A DNA stretch of 64,000 nt from Comamonadaceae bacterium (GCA_947455465.1 CANGNS010000001.1:186001-250000); one strand, 5' to 3'; counted from the first letter of the stretch, positions 32,952-43,169 are shown. The notes: generated from the sequence alone by a model not told the origin. Translations and numbers: made by a program.

Positions 32952-34036
32952 GTACCCCCGACGGTTTTGATACGCCTCTGTGCACGCTGCTGGGCTGCAA
33001 GTACCCCGTGATTCAAACGGCTATGGGCTGGGTGGCTGGCTCCAGCCTGGTCGCCGCCGCCACCAATGCGGGGGGCTTTGGATTTTTGGCCGGCGCCACT
33101 ATCGACGCCGACAAGATCGAAGCCGAGATTGTGCGCGTCAAAACACTCACCCAAGACCGCCCCTTTGGCCTGAACTTTCATATGTTTCAGCCCAACGCGC
33201 AGCAACTGCTGGACCTGGCCGTGAAACACAAAGTGCGCGCCGTAAGCTACGGACGTGGCCCGGACAAAAAAACCATTGGCCGCCTGCGCGATGCTGGCAT
33301 CGTCTGCATGCCGACAGTGGGCGCGCTCAAGCATGCGCAAAAAGCCGTCGAGATGGGCGCCAATGCCGTCACCGTCCAAGGCGGTGAAGGCGGTGGCCAT
33401 ACCGGTGCTGTACCGACCACGGTGCTCTTACCCCAAGTGGTAGATGCGGTGTCGGTGCCGGTGGTGGCCGCAGGCGGCTTTTACGATGGGCGCGGCCTGG
33501 TGGCGGCGCTGGCATACGGCGCCCAGGGCATTGCCATGGGCACGCGTTTTTTGATGACCAGCGATTCAGGCGTGCCCGCCGTAACGCTGGAGCGCTACTT
33601 GCAAGCGCGTGACCCCGAAAAAATCCAGATCTCCTACCTGGTCGACGGCATGCCCCAGCGCATGATTCCTAACGAATACCTCAGCATGCTCGAGCGTGCG
33701 CCGCCCTGGCAACGTCTGGGCCTGGCATTGCGCCTGGCCTTGCAGTGGAAAGCCCAAACCGGCATGACCCTGGCCCACGCCTTGCGCGTGCTGTGGCAGG
33801 GCCTGCGCGAAGACGCCGGCAGCGCCGCCCAAACGGTGATGGCTGCCAGTGCCCCTATGCTGCTACAGCGCTCCATGGTAGATGGCGCACCCGCCCAGGG
33901 CGTGATGTCCTCGGGCCAGGTGGCAGCCCTCATCGGCGAGCTGCAATCGTGCGAACAAGTCATCGCCGGCATCATGGCGCAGGCCCAAGTCCGCCGCGCC
34001 ACCCTCTTCCCGGCCGCTGCGCCGCAGCCCCACTAA
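32948..34036 (+). CDS. ipdC: IpdC-type FMN-dependent steroid reductase (nitronate monooxygenase family)
   Basis: This 362-aa TIM-barrel flavoprotein (NMO/2-nitropropane dioxygenase family, PF03060) has VIQTAMGWVAG at the N-terminus, VTVQGGEGGGHTG, the phosphate-binding PVVAAGGFYDGRG and AQGIAMGTRF. In steroid clusters IpdC handles oxidation state in indanone-propionyl-CoA ring C/D intermediates, rather than nitroalkanes. GTG start overlaps the preceding stop (GTGA). A C-terminal extension of about 90 residues is typical of this clade. Confidence 0.87.
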   Translation: MSTPDGFDTPLCTLLGCKYPVIQTAMGWVAGSSLVAAATNAGGFGFLAGATIDADKIEAEIVRVKTLTQDRPFGLNFHMFQPNAQQLLDLAVKHKVRAVSYGRGPDKKTIGRLRDAGIVCMPTVGALKHAQKAVEMGANAVTVQGGEGGGHTGAVPTTVLLPQVVDAVSVPVVAAGGFYDGRGLVAALAYGAQGIAMGTRFLMTSDSGVPAVTLERYLQARDPEKIQISYLVDGMPQRMIPNEYLSMLERAPPWQRLGLALRLALQWKAQTGMTLAHALRVLWQGLREDAGSAAQTVMAASAPMLLQRSMVDGAPAQGVMSSGQVAALIGELQSCEQVIAGIMAQAQVRRATLFPAAAPQPH

Positions 34037-34048
34037 AGCATTTCTGTC

Positions 34049-34804
34049 ATGTCCACACCTTTTTCCTCCACAGTCCATGCCGACGGCGTGGCTGAAGTCG
34101 TTCTTGACGCGCCGCCGGTCAATGCCCTCAATAGCGCTGGCTGGTATGCCCTGGCCGCCGAGATCGAGGCCCTGGGCCGGCGCGCCGAGGTACGCGTCAT
34201 CGTCATCCGAGCACAGGGCCGGGGCTTTTGCGCGGGGGTGGACATCAAAGAACTGGCCGCCGATCAAAGCCTGATCGTGCATGTGAACGCGGGCAACTAC
34301 GCCACCTTCAAAGCCATCCACCTCAACCCGGTGCCGGTCATTGTGGCGGTGCACGGTTTTGTGCTGGGTGGGGGCATCGGCATGTGCGGCGCGGCCGACA
34401 TCGTCATCGCTGCGGACAACGCCAGCTTTGGGCTGCCCGAAGTCGACCGCGGCGCCATGGGGGGTGCAGCCCATTTGCAGCGCATGTTTGGTGTCCAAAA
34501 AACGCGCTACTTGTTTTTCACCGGCGAGATGATTGGCGCGCCAGAAGCACTTCGTCTTGGCGCTATTGAGCGTGTGGTCGCGCCCGAGCAGTTGCGCGAG
34601 ACCGCCATGGGCATCGCCGCCAAAATCGCAGCCAAAAGCCCAGCCATGATCCGCATTGCCAAAGAGGCACTCACCGGCATCGAGGACGGCAACCTCGAGG
34701 CCAAATACCGATGGGAGCAAGGCTTTACTTTGCAGGCCTATATGAGCCCGGACTCGGCAGAGACCCGAGCCGCCTTTGTCCAAAAGCGGGACGCCAAGTT
34801 CTGA
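34049..34804 (+). CDS. echA20: EchA20-type ring-D hydrolase (crotonase fold)
   Basis: This 251-aa protein has the EchA20-like features DAPPVNALNSAGWYAL, GFCAGVDIKELAA, VHGFVLGGGIGMCGAAD and FGLPEVDRGAMGGAAHL. EchA20 hydrolytically opens steroid ring D in 5-OH-HIP-derived CoA thioesters, despite its hydratase fold. Adjacent IpdA, IpdB, IpdC and an acyl-CoA dehydrogenase pair fully match that pathway. The next gene has AGGAGA 6 bp before its start in the short gap. Confidence 0.87.
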   Translation: MSTPFSSTVHADGVAEVVLDAPPVNALNSAGWYALAAEIEALGRRAEVRVIVIRAQGRGFCAGVDIKELAADQSLIVHVNAGNYATFKAIHLNPVPVIVAVHGFVLGGGIGMCGAADIVIAADNASFGLPEVDRGAMGGAAHLQRMFGVQKTRYLFFTGEMIGAPEALRLGAIERVVAPEQLRETAMGIAAKIAAKSPAMIRIAKEALTGIEDGNLEAKYRWEQGFTLQAYMSPDSAETRAAFVQKRDAKF

Positions 34805-34821
34805 CCGGCCAGGAGACCGCC

Positions 34822-35982
34822 ATGCAGCTCAGTTACACCCCCGAACAAAATGCTTTCCGCGCCGAAGTGCGTGCCTGGCTAGAGACCCATGCGCCAAGCA
34901 GTCCGCTGGCCAGCTACGACACCCGCGAAGGCTTTGAACAACACCGCCAATGGGAAGCACGCCTGGCCCAGGGCGGATGGAGCAGCGTCACCTGGCCCAA
35001 AGAGCTGGGCGGGCGCGGCAGTGACCTCGTTGAATGGCTTATTTTTGAGGAAGAGTACGCCCGCGCCGATTGTCCGCTGCGGGTCAACCAAAACGGTATT
35101 TTGCTGCTCGGACCCACGCTCATGGAGTTTGGCACCGCCGCGCAAAAAGCGCGCTTTTTGCCGCGCATGGCCCGCTGCGACGATATGTGGGCCCAAGGCT
35201 GGAGCGAACCCAATGCCGGCTCAGACATGGCCAATATCAGCAGCCGCGCGCTGCTCAATGCGGCAGGCGACCACTATGTACTGAACGGCCAAAAAACCTG
35301 GTCTACCCGCGCGGTATTTGCCAACTGGCTTTTTGGCCTGTTTCGCAGCGACCCGGACTCCAGCCGTCACCATGGCCTGAGCTATTTGCTGGTGCCACTG
35401 GACGCGCCGGGCATCACCATCCGCCCCATCCGCGCGCTCAATGGCAAAGAGGCGTTTGCAGAAATATTTTTTGACAACGTGCAAGTGCCCGTCGAGAACC
35501 GGCTGGGCACCGAAGGCCAGGGCTGGAGCGTGGCCATGGCCACGGCTGGGTTTGAGCGCGCCTTGCTGCTGCGCTCGCCCGCACGCTACCAGCGCACCGC
35601 CGACAAATTGATTGCTTTGTACCAAAGCCAGCGCGAATCCCTGGCCCACGACCCTTCCATCCGCGACGCCGTGATGCGCGCCTGGATGGCGGCGCAGGCC
35701 TACACGCTGGCGTCCTACCACACGGTGGGCCGCTTGCAAGGCGGCGCCAAGATAGGCGCGGAATCGAGCACCAACAAAATCTTCTGGTCCGAGCTGGACT
35801 TGTTGCTGCATGAAACGGCGATGCGCATATTGGGTGCGCGGGCCGAACTGTGCGACGACCCGCTGGTGCACGACTGGCTCGAGGGATTTTTGTTTGCCCA
35901 GGCCGGCCCGATTTACGCCGGTAGCAACGAAATCCAGCGCAACATCATCGCCGAGCGCTTGCTTGGCCTGCCCAAAAACTGA
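34822..35982 (+). CDS. Acyl-CoA dehydrogenase, large-type subunit of a steroid ACAD pair (IpdE1-like)
   Basis: This 386-aa FAD enzyme has WSEPNAGSDMAN for substrate/FAD binding, LNGQKTWSTRA, and the C-terminal FAD-contact motif IYAGSNEIQRNIIAERLLGLPK. The Glu found in canonical enzymes at Y-E-G-T is Ala here, as in heteromeric steroid acyl-CoA dehydrogenases, where the base lies elsewhere. ATG at 34822 follows AGGAGA; the frame extends upstream into echA20 without relevance. It pairs with the next gene 14 bp downstream to form a likely alpha2beta2 enzyme for an indanone-propionyl-CoA intermediate. Confidence 0.87.
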   Translation: MQLSYTPEQNAFRAEVRAWLETHAPSSPLASYDTREGFEQHRQWEARLAQGGWSSVTWPKELGGRGSDLVEWLIFEEEYARADCPLRVNQNGILLLGPTLMEFGTAAQKARFLPRMARCDDMWAQGWSEPNAGSDMANISSRALLNAAGDHYVLNGQKTWSTRAVFANWLFGLFRSDPDSSRHHGLSYLLVPLDAPGITIRPIRALNGKEAFAEIFFDNVQVPVENRLGTEGQGWSVAMATAGFERALLLRSPARYQRTADKLIALYQSQRESLAHDPSIRDAVMRAWMAAQAYTLASYHTVGRLQGGAKIGAESSTNKIFWSELDLLLHETAMRILGARAELCDDPLVHDWLEGFLFAQAGPIYAGSNEIQRNIIAERLLGLPKN

Positions 35983-35996
35983 TCGGGGACGCCACC

Positions 35997-37064
35997 ATGG
36001 ACTTCACTTTCAGCAAAGACGAGCTGCTGTTTCGCGACGCAGTCAGCCGCTTTCTCATGACCGAAGCAGCCCCCGAGATGCTGCGCGAAATTTGGGAAAC
36101 CGACTCGGGCCGCTCGCCCGAGATGCGCAGCAAAATCGCCGCCCAGGGCCTTACCGCGCTGTCCGTGCCTGAAGCCGAAGGCGGCCTGGGCATGGGCGAT
36201 GTCGCTTGGGCGCTGATGACGCAGGAGCTGGGTTACTTCGCCATCCCCGATTCGCTGGCCGATACCGCCTACCTCGCCACCGGCCTGCTGTGCGCCCTGC
36301 CCCCTAGCCACGCCCTGCGCAGCACCTGGCTGCCCCGCATTGCGGACGGCAGTTGCCGCATTGCGCTGGGCCACCCAATCAACCCGCTGGTGGCCGACGC
36401 ACACCTGGCCGATTTGCTGCTGCTCGCCCACCCCACACCGCAAGGCCCTGAACTGCACGCCGTGGCGCGCGACGCGGTCCATGTGACGCAGCACCGCAGC
36501 ATCGACGCCTCGCGCCGCCTGGGCGCTGTGCAGTGGGCGCCCAGCCCAGCCACTTTGGTCGTGTCGGGCGCTGACGGCCAAGCCCTGTGGGACCAGGCCC
36601 AAGAGCGCGGCGCGCTGTCCGTGGCCGGCCAATTGATTGGCTTGGCCCAACGCATGCTCAATGTCTCGGTGGATTACGCCGCCCAGCGCACGCAGTTTGG
36701 CAAACCTATTGGCTCCTTCCAAGCCGTCAAACACCACCTGGCCGATGTGGTGACCAAGATCGAATTTGCCAAGCCGGTGCTCTACCGCGCCGTGTATGCG
36801 CTAGAGCATGGCGAACCGGGCCTGGCTGCGCTGGTATCGCATGCCAAGCTGGTCTGCGGCGAGGCTGCCTTGCTGGCAGCGCGCAAAGGCATTCAAGTGC
36901 ACGGCGCCATGGGCTACACCTGGGAAGTGGACCTGCAAATGTTCATGAAACGCGCCTGGGCGCTGGATTCGGCCTGGGGCGACCGTGCTTACCACCAGGC
37001 CCGTCTGTGCAGCGCCTTGCTGGAGTCGCCCGCCCGTCCGGTGGCTTTTGCCCACCCTCTTTAA
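35997..37064 (+). CDS. Acyl-CoA dehydrogenase, divergent partner subunit (IpdE2-like)
   Basis: This 355-aa protein has the N-terminal ACAD helical domain (FTFSKDELLFRDAVSRF) and the C-terminal helical domain YAAQRTQFGKPIGSFQAVKH and QVHGAMGYTWEVDLQMFMKRA. The middle beta domain is poorly conserved, and the EIQR FAD motif is missing. This is the pattern of the non-FAD-binding partner in heteromeric steroid acyl-CoA dehydrogenases. It likely has no function without the preceding subunit. Confidence 0.85.
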   Translation: MDFTFSKDELLFRDAVSRFLMTEAAPEMLREIWETDSGRSPEMRSKIAAQGLTALSVPEAEGGLGMGDVAWALMTQELGYFAIPDSLADTAYLATGLLCALPPSHALRSTWLPRIADGSCRIALGHPINPLVADAHLADLLLLAHPTPQGPELHAVARDAVHVTQHRSIDASRRLGAVQWAPSPATLVVSGADGQALWDQAQERGALSVAGQLIGLAQRMLNVSVDYAAQRTQFGKPIGSFQAVKHHLADVVTKIEFAKPVLYRAVYALEHGEPGLAALVSHAKLVCGEAALLAARKGIQVHGAMGYTWEVDLQMFMKRAWALDSAWGDRAYHQARLCSALLESPARPVAFAHPL

Positions 37065-37075
37065 GCGAAGTATTT

Positions 37076-38227
37076 ATGCCCCAAGCCTATATTGTTGATG
37101 CCTTGCGCACGCCCACCGGTAAACGCCGGGGCTCGCTGGCCCATGTGCATGGCGCTGATCTGGGCGCCCATGTCATCAAAGCGCTGGTCGAGCGCAATGA
37201 CATTCCGCCAGCCGACTATGACGATGTGATCTTTGGCTGCGTGGACACCATAGGCGCGCTGGCGGGCGACATCGCCCGCACCTCCTGGCTGGCCGCCGGC
37301 ATGCCTTTGAGCGTGCCCGGCACAACCGTAGACCGCCAATGCGGCTCCTCACAGCAAGCGGTGCACTTTGCCGCCCAGGCCGTCATGAGCGGAACGCAAG
37401 ACGTGGTGCTCGCCGGCGGCGTGCAAACCATGAGCAGTATTCCGATCGGCTCAGCCATGTTGGCAGGCCAGCCGCTGGGTTTTAGTACGCCTTTTGCCGA
37501 GAGCATCGGCTGGCAGGCGCGCTTTGGCAATGCGCCCGTCAACCAGTTTTACGCCGCCCAGCGCATCGCCGACCACTGGAATTTGTCGCGCGAAGCCATG
37601 GAAATCTTTGCCAAAGAAAGCCACGACCGGGCCTTGCGCGCCATGGCCGAGGGCCGCTTTGACCGCGAAATCCTGCCCTATGGCGACTTTCGCATGGACG
37701 AAACCGCACGCGCCAGCACCTTAGACAAGCTCGCCACCCTGGCACCGGTGGACCCGACCTACCCCAAGATTACCGCTGCGGTTTCCAGCAGCACCTGCGA
37801 CGCGGCCAGCGCGCTGCTGATCGTGTCGGAGGCCGCGCTGCACCGCTACAAGCTCACGCCCCGCGCCCGCATTGCGCACCTGAGCGTGCGCGCCGACGAC
37901 CCGATCTGGCACCTGACCGCACCGATTGCTGCCACCGCCCACGCCCTGAAAAAATCGGGCATGAAGATGCAAGACATCGACCTGGTGGAAATCAACGAGG
38001 CTTTTGCCTCGGTGGTTATGGCCTGGCTGCATGAGACCGGTTACGACCATGCCCGCACCAATGTCAACGGCGGCGCTCTGGCGCTGGGCCACCCTTTAGG
38101 CGCATCGGGCGCGAAGTTAATGACTACCTTGTTGCACGAACTGGAGCGCACCGGCGGCCGCTACGGCCTGCAAACCATGTGCGAGGGCGGCGGCCAGGCC
38201 AATGTGACTATTTTGGAAAGACTGTAA
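37076..38227 (+). CDS. fadA6: Acetyl-CoA acyltransferase (thiolase), FadA6-like
   Basis: This 383-aa thiolase has the acylation Cys in [20 protein letters not shown], the His in [11 protein letters not shown] and the second Cys in MCEGGGQAN. In C/D-ring pathways a thiolase cleaves the last ring fragment after IpdAB opens it. The ATG at 37076 is 11 bp after the ACAD partner. The next SDR starts 4 bp after the stop. Confidence 0.86.
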   Translation: MPQAYIVDALRTPTGKRRGSLAHVHGADLGAHVIKALVERNDIPPADYDDVIFGCVDTIGALAGDIARTSWLAAGMPLSVPGTTVDRQCGSSQQAVHFAAQAVMSGTQDVVLAGGVQTMSSIPIGSAMLAGQPLGFSTPFAESIGWQARFGNAPVNQFYAAQRIADHWNLSREAMEIFAKESHDRALRAMAEGRFDREILPYGDFRMDETARASTLDKLATLAPVDPTYPKITAAVSSSTCDAASALLIVSEAALHRYKLTPRARIAHLSVRADDPIWHLTAPIAATAHALKKSGMKMQDIDLVEINEAFASVVMAWLHETGYDHARTNVNGGALALGHPLGASGAKLMTTLLHELERTGGRYGLQTMCEGGGQANVTILERL

Positions 38228-38231
38228 AACC

Positions 38232-39110
38232 ATGCTGCTTTGCGAAAACCGCTCCGTCATCATCACCGGCGCAGGCAGCGGCCTGGGTCGCTCCTATGCC
38301 CTGGCCTTCGCGGCTGAGGGCGCGCAGGTGCTGGTCAACGACATCCGCATGGACGCCGCGCAGGCGGTGGTTCAAGAGATCAGCGCGCTCGGTGGCCAAG
38401 CTGTGGCCAACAGCGATGACATCACCAGCATGCAAGGCGCGCAGTCCATCATGGCGCAAGCCCTTGAGGCTTTCGGCGCGGTGCACGTGCTGGTCAACAA
38501 CGCAGGCATCTTGCGTGACCGGATGTTCGTTAGTCTGAGCGAGGACGACTGGGACCAGGTCATGCGCGTGCACCTTAAAGGCCACTTTTGCCTGGCCAAC
38601 ACCTTGGGCCGCCACTGGCGCGACCTGAGCAAAGCGGGCCAGCGGCCCGATGCGCGCATTATCAACACCAGCTCGGGCGCGGGCCTGCAAGGCTCGGTGG
38701 GCCAGTCCAACTACGCTGCAGCCAAGGCCGGCATTGCCGCACTCACCTTGGTGCAAGCCGTGGAGATGGCGCGCTATGGCGTCACCGCCAACGCGCTTGC
38801 CCCGGCTGCCCGCACGGCCATGACCGAAAGCGCCATGCCCGAAACCGTCAAAGCCCCCAGTGACGGCAGTTTTGACGCCTGGGCCCCGGACAACGTGGCG
38901 CCGCTGGTCGTCTGGCTGGGCAGCAGTGCCTCGGCCCACATCACTGGCAAAGTTTTCGAGAGCCAAGGCGGGCGCATTTCGCTTTGCGATGGCTGGCGCA
39001 CCGATGCCACCGTCGACAAGCAGGCCCGCTGGCTGCCCGGCGAGTTGGGACCGGTGATCGATCAGCTGATCGAACGCGGCGTGCCGGCGCAGCGCGTCTG
39101 GGGCGCTTAA
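38232..39110 (+). CDS. SDR-family hydroxyacyl-CoA dehydrogenase (MFE-2/HSD17B4-like)
   Basis: This 292-aa SDR has TGAGSGLGRSYALAFAAEGA, VNDIRMD (NAD preference), LVNNAGILRD, INTSSGAGL and YAAAKAGIAAL. The RDRMF and late WDRTDAT-like segments resemble the dehydrogenase domain of peroxisomal multifunctional enzyme 2. A roughly 40-residue C-terminal tail follows the core. In this operon it would oxidise a 3-hydroxyacyl-CoA to the ketone ahead of thiolysis. The next gene begins directly after its stop. Confidence 0.83.
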   Translation: MLLCENRSVIITGAGSGLGRSYALAFAAEGAQVLVNDIRMDAAQAVVQEISALGGQAVANSDDITSMQGAQSIMAQALEAFGAVHVLVNNAGILRDRMFVSLSEDDWDQVMRVHLKGHFCLANTLGRHWRDLSKAGQRPDARIINTSSGAGLQGSVGQSNYAAAKAGIAALTLVQAVEMARYGVTANALAPAARTAMTESAMPETVKAPSDGSFDAWAPDNVAPLVVWLGSSASAHITGKVFESQGGRISLCDGWRTDATVDKQARWLPGELGPVIDQLIERGVPAQRVWGA

Positions 39111-40577
39111 ATGGCCCCCACACCCAGTGCCTTGCCATTGCCCGACTACGAGCAGCTTGATGCCACCGCCTTAGCGGACCTCATTCGCAACGGTGCGCTG
39201 CACCCCGGCGAAGTACTGGAGGCCGCCATCGCCCGCCTAGAGCGCGCTCGCCCGCTCAACGCGATCGCCATGACGCATTTCGAGATGGCCCGCGCCGAGG
39301 CTGCACGCTTAGGCGAACGAAGTGCAGCCCAAAGACAAACCGATGCAACGCAGGCGCCGCTCAGTGGGGTTCCCTTTTTGCTCAAAGACCTGGGCCTGGC
39401 GCTAGAGGGTACGGTCACCACCCAGGGCTGCGCATTTTTTAAAGACGCTGTGGCCGACCACGATTCGACCCTGGTGCAGCGTTACCGCGCCGCCGGGCTC
39501 AACATTTTTGGCAAAACCACCTCGCCGGAGTTTGGGCAAACCGCGACCACCGAATCGCGCCTGTTTGGCCTGACGCGCAACCCCTGGAACCACGAAATCA
39601 GCGCGGGTGGATCGTCGGGTGGCGCCGCCGTGGCGGTGGCCAGCGGCATCGTGCCCGTGGCCCATGCCAGCGATGGCGGTGGCTCCATCCGTATTCCGGC
39701 CTCGCACTGCGGCGTTTTCGGGCTCAAACCCAGCCGGGGACGCGTGCCCATGGGCCCCAAAATTCAGGAAGGCTGGATGGGCCTGTCGTCGCAAAACGTC
39801 ATCAGCCGCACCGTGCGTGACAGTGCGCTGTTGCTGCAACTAAGCCAAGGCCCCGAGGCGGGCAGCCGCGCACGCCCGCCCGAACACGATGTGCTGCAGG
39901 CCATCGTCCAGCCACCGCGCGCGCTGCGCATCGCCTTGATGCTCAACAACCCCTTTGGCATGCCGGTGCACCCCGACTGCCTGGCCGCCACACAATTTGC
40001 AGCAGCATGCTGCGAGGCCCTGGGCCACAAAGTCGATCTAGCGCAACCCACGCTGGCCGTGGGAGACTTGTTCCAGGGCATGGGGGTGGCCACCGCCACA
40101 GGCATGCTCAGCAGCGTTCGCGCCCGCGAAGCCGCTCTTGGGCGCGCCGCACGCGAAGACGAGTTCGAGGCCCTGAACTGGCGCAGCCTGCAACTGGCCC
40201 AAGGCTATAAGGCCGAACAGGTGTTCCAGGCACGCCAGGCCTTTGACACCGCCGGGCGCACGCTGGACTTGTTCTTCGAAGAATTCGATGTCATCTTGAG
40301 CCCGGTCACAGCCGCGCCGGCACCGGCCTTGGGCGCGATGTCGCTGGACCAGCCCTACGAGTCCTTTGTGCAGTCGGCCATGATGGCCTCGCCTTTTACC
40401 GCGCTTTTCAATATGAGCGGGCACCCGGCCATGTCGGTCCCACTGCACTGGAATGCGGCAGGCATGCCTTTTGGCGCGCATTTTGCGGGTGGCTACGGGC
40501 AAGAAGCCCTGTTGCTGGCGCTGGCGGCGCAGCTCGAAGCGGCCCACCCTTGGGCACATCGGCGCCCGCCGGTCTAG
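39111..40577 (+). CDS. Amidase-signature family hydrolase
   Basis: This 488-aa protein has the complete amidase-signature triad: Lys92 (PFLLKDLG), cis-Ser168 ([10 protein letters not shown]) and nucleophile Ser192 ([13 protein letters not shown]). It has no signal peptide, so it works in the cytoplasm. The ATG follows the SDR stop with no gap, placing it firmly inside the C/D-ring operon, where an amidase has no recognised step. It could deconjugate glycine or taurine conjugates of bile acids, hydrolyse an ester or amide by-product, or be unrelated (all inference). Thirty-odd bp downstream begins ipdF. Confidence 0.85.
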   Translation: MAPTPSALPLPDYEQLDATALADLIRNGALHPGEVLEAAIARLERARPLNAIAMTHFEMARAEAARLGERSAAQRQTDATQAPLSGVPFLLKDLGLALEGTVTTQGCAFFKDAVADHDSTLVQRYRAAGLNIFGKTTSPEFGQTATTESRLFGLTRNPWNHEISAGGSSGGAAVAVASGIVPVAHASDGGGSIRIPASHCGVFGLKPSRGRVPMGPKIQEGWMGLSSQNVISRTVRDSALLLQLSQGPEAGSRARPPEHDVLQAIVQPPRALRIALMLNNPFGMPVHPDCLAATQFAAACCEALGHKVDLAQPTLAVGDLFQGMGVATATGMLSSVRAREAALGRAAREDEFEALNWRSLQLAQGYKAEQVFQARQAFDTAGRTLDLFFEEFDVILSPVTAAPAPALGAMSLDQPYESFVQSAMMASPFTALFNMSGHPAMSVPLHWNAAGMPFGAHFAGGYGQEALLLALAAQLEAAHPWAHRRPPV

Positions 40578-40619
40578 GCCGCAGAGCCGCCTTTTCACTT
40601 TTTTCGAAAATCACCCCCT

Positions 40620-41405
40620 ATGCAAACTGCACCCACCTACGTTCCGCCCCATGGCCTGCTGCGCGGCAAATCCGTGCTGGTCACCGCCGCAGCCGGCGCG
40701 GGCATCGGCTTTGCCATCGCCAAACGCGCTGCCGAAGAAGGCTGCCGCGCCTTGTTTATCTCCGACGTCCACGAAAAGCGCCTGGCTGCTGCTGCCCAAG
40801 CCATCCGGGAGGAGACTGGCTTGCAATCTGTCTATACCCGGCTGTGCAATGTCAGCGCACAAGACCAAGTCAGTGCCTTGGTCAGCGAGGCCGACCAGTC
40901 CATGGACGGCATCGACGTGCTGGTCAATAACGCGGGCTTGGGGACCAGCCAAAAAGTGGTGGACATGGCAGACCAGGAATGGGACCAGGTCATCGGCGTG
41001 ACGCTGACCGGCACCTTTCGGATGATGCGCGCTGCGCTGGCGGTCATGCAGCCCCGGGGGCGCGGCGTCATCATCAACAATGCGTCGGTGCTAGGCTGGC
41101 GCGCCCAGGCCGAGCAGGCGCACTACGCCGCCGCTAAAGCTGGGGTGATGGCGCTGACGCGCTGCGCCGCTTTGGAGGCGGCCGAGTTTGGGATACGTAT
41201 CAACGCCGTGGCGCCCTCGATTGCCATCCACGCCTTCCTCAAAAAATCGGCACCGCAGGAGCTGCTGGACCAACTGTCGGCGCGTGAAGCCTTTGGCCGC
41301 GCTGCCGAGCCCTGGGAAGTGGCCAACGTGATGGTGTTTTTAGCCAGCGATTACTCCTCCTACATGACCGGCGAAGTGATTTCGGTCAGCTCGCAGCGGG
41401 CCTGA
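40620..41405 (+). CDS. ipdF: IpdF-type hydroxy-HIP-CoA dehydrogenase (SDR)
   Basis: This 261-aa SDR has the unusual cofactor motif TAAAGAGIGFAIAKRAAEEG typical of IpdF, ISDVHEKRL, LVNNAGLG, the highly specific NNASVLGWRAQ, HYAAAKAGVMALTRC, and the C-terminal EAFGRAAEPWEVAN and DYSSYMTGEVISVSS. IpdF oxidises the 5-hydroxy group on the indane ring of the propionyl-CoA intermediate. Of the SDRs in the window it is the one whose function can be called with most certainty. Confidence 0.9.
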   Translation: MQTAPTYVPPHGLLRGKSVLVTAAAGAGIGFAIAKRAAEEGCRALFISDVHEKRLAAAAQAIREETGLQSVYTRLCNVSAQDQVSALVSEADQSMDGIDVLVNNAGLGTSQKVVDMADQEWDQVIGVTLTGTFRMMRAALAVMQPRGRGVIINNASVLGWRAQAEQAHYAAAKAGVMALTRCAALEAAEFGIRINAVAPSIAIHAFLKKSAPQELLDQLSAREAFGRAAEPWEVANVMVFLASDYSSYMTGEVISVSSQRA

Positions 41406-41407
41406 CC

Positions 41408-41872
41408 ATGAACAGCCCCGTCACCTTCCATTCGGTGGACAGTGTGCTGCAGGCGCAAGGTTTGGCGCTGGGCCACACCGACTGGCTGCTGATCGATCAA
41501 CAGCGCATTGACACTTTTGCTACCGCCACCGGCGACCACCAATGGATCCATGTCGATCCGGTACGTGCCCAAGCCGGGCCCTTTGGCGTGTGCATCGCAC
41601 ACGGCTTTTTGACGCTGGCCTTGGCCAACCTGTTTTTGCCGCAACTGGTGCGCTACGAAGGCCTGCGCATGGGCGTGAACTATGGCTGCGACAAAGTGCG
41701 TTTTCCTGCGCCCGTGCCCGTGGGCGCGCGCGTTCGGGGCCAGGGTTTGCTGACCGAGGCCAAGGCCTTGGCCGATGGCGGCGTACACATGGTGGTGCGT
41801 ATCACCGTCGAGATAGAGAACGCCCCCAAACCCGGCTGTGTGGCCGACACCATCAGCCGCCTGTATTTCTGA
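41408..41872 (+). CDS. MaoC-like (R)-specific enoyl-CoA hydratase
   Basis: This 154-aa single hot-dog domain has the catalytic Asp/His signature FATATGDHQWIHVDPVRAQ, followed by GPFGVCIAHGFLTLAL, as in PhaJ/MaoC hydratases. It hydrates a trans-2-enoyl-CoA or runs the reverse reaction. It is 2 bp after ipdF and 29 bp before a thiolase, so it fits a beta-oxidation step of a ring-opened product. A housekeeping fatty-acid role is less likely given the operon. Confidence 0.84.
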   Translation: MNSPVTFHSVDSVLQAQGLALGHTDWLLIDQQRIDTFATATGDHQWIHVDPVRAQAGPFGVCIAHGFLTLALANLFLPQLVRYEGLRMGVNYGCDKVRFPAPVPVGARVRGQGLLTEAKALADGGVHMVVRITVEIENAPKPGCVADTISRLYF

Positions 41873-41901
41873 CCATTACATAGATTTCCGAGAACACCAC
41901 C

Positions 41902-43110
41902 ATGTCCCTGCAAGAAGCTGTCATCGTTTCCACCGCGCGCACGCCCATTGGCAAAGCCTACCGAGGCGCATTTAACGACACCGAGGCCCCCGTGATCGGC
42001 GGCCACGTGATTGCCGCCGCCTTGGCCAAAGCGGGCGTTGAAGGCAAAGAAGTGGACGATGTCATCCTGGGCATTGCCGCACAGCAAGGCAACCAGGGCT
42101 ACAACCTGGGCCGCCTGTGCGTCTACACCGCCGGCCTGCCCGACACCGTTAGCGGCATGACGATAGACCGCATGTGCAGCTCCGGCCTCATGAGCATCGC
42201 CACCGCCGCCAAAGGCATCATGACCGGCGAGATGGACATTGCCGTAGCCGGTGGCCTGGAATCGATTTCGCTGGTGCAAAACAAGTACAAAAATGGCTAC
42301 CGCGCCCAATCGCAATCGGTCCTCGACCGTGCGCCAGATGCCTATATCCAGATGATCGAGACCGCCGAGGTCGTCAGCCGCCGCTACCAGATCAGCCGCC
42401 AGGCCCAGGACGACTACGCCTTGCGCAGCCAGCAACGCACCGCTGCGGCCCAGGCGCAAGGCTTGTTTGACCAAGAAATTGTGCCCCTGACCACCACCAA
42501 ACTGCTGTACGACAAGGAAGCCAATGTGACCGGCAGCGAAAGCGTCACGCTGCGCCAGGACGAAGGCAGCCGCGCCGACACCAGCGCCCAAAGCCTGTCC
42601 AAGCTGGCACCGGTCTGGAAAGGTGGCACCTGGGCGCCTGCGGGCGAATTCATCACAGCGGGCAATGCCTCGCAGCTATCGGACGGCGCCAGCGCCTGCG
42701 TCATGATGAGCGCCAGCCAGGCGCGCCAGCGCGGGCTCACGCCCCTGGGCACCTACCGGGGCATGGCGGTAGCCGGCTGCGGCGCCGACGAAATGGGCAT
42801 CGGCCCGGTTTTTGCCATTCCCAAACTGCTGCAACGCCACGGCCTGACGGTGGCCGACATTGGCCTGTGGGAGATCAATGAGGCTTTTGCCTGCCAGGTA
42901 CTGCACTGCCGCGACACCCTGGGCATTGCAGACGATCGGCTCAATGTCAACGGCGGCGCCATCGCCATCGGCCACCCCTTTGGCATGTCGGGCTCCCGCC
43001 TGGTGGGCCACGCCCTGCTGGAGGCGCGCCGGCGCAAGGTTCGCTATGCCGTGGTCAGCATGTGCATCGGCGGGGGCATGGGCGCGGCCGGTCTGTTCGA
43101 AATCGCCTGA
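41902..43110 (+). CDS. Acetyl-CoA C-acetyltransferase (thiolase), FadA type
   Basis: This 402-aa thiolase has the nucleophile Cys in [32 protein letters not shown] and the second Cys in [12 protein letters not shown]. It differs from the earlier FadA6-like enzyme (SSG in place of CGSS, different loop lengths), so the operon has two thiolases of different specificity. It is the last gene of the tesB operon before the regulator. It may release acetyl-CoA or propionyl-CoA from side chain or ring remnants. Confidence 0.86.
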   Translation: MSLQEAVIVSTARTPIGKAYRGAFNDTEAPVIGGHVIAAALAKAGVEGKEVDDVILGIAAQQGNQGYNLGRLCVYTAGLPDTVSGMTIDRMCSSGLMSIATAAKGIMTGEMDIAVAGGLESISLVQNKYKNGYRAQSQSVLDRAPDAYIQMIETAEVVSRRYQISRQAQDDYALRSQQRTAAAQAQGLFDQEIVPLTTTKLLYDKEANVTGSESVTLRQDEGSRADTSAQSLSKLAPVWKGGTWAPAGEFITAGNASQLSDGASACVMMSASQARQRGLTPLGTYRGMAVAGCGADEMGIGPVFAIPKLLQRHGLTVADIGLWEINEAFACQVLHCRDTLGIADDRLNVNGGAIAIGHPFGMSGSRLVGHALLEARRRKVRYAVVSMCIGGGMGAAGLFEIA

Positions 43111-43120
43111 ACGATATACT
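43092..43120 (+). promoter_or_regulatory. Possible promoter of the LuxR-family regulator gene
   Basis: TATACT at 43115-43120 is a good -10. At a 17-bp spacer the -35 would be a weak TCTGTT at 43092-43097. It lies around the end of the upstream thiolase gene and 49 bp before the regulator ATG. No copy of the inverted repeat is seen here. Confidence 0.35.
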
Positions 43121-43169
43121 GCGCCGACGCTACGCCGAGCGCGCATAACGATTCGTTTTGGAAGATCAG

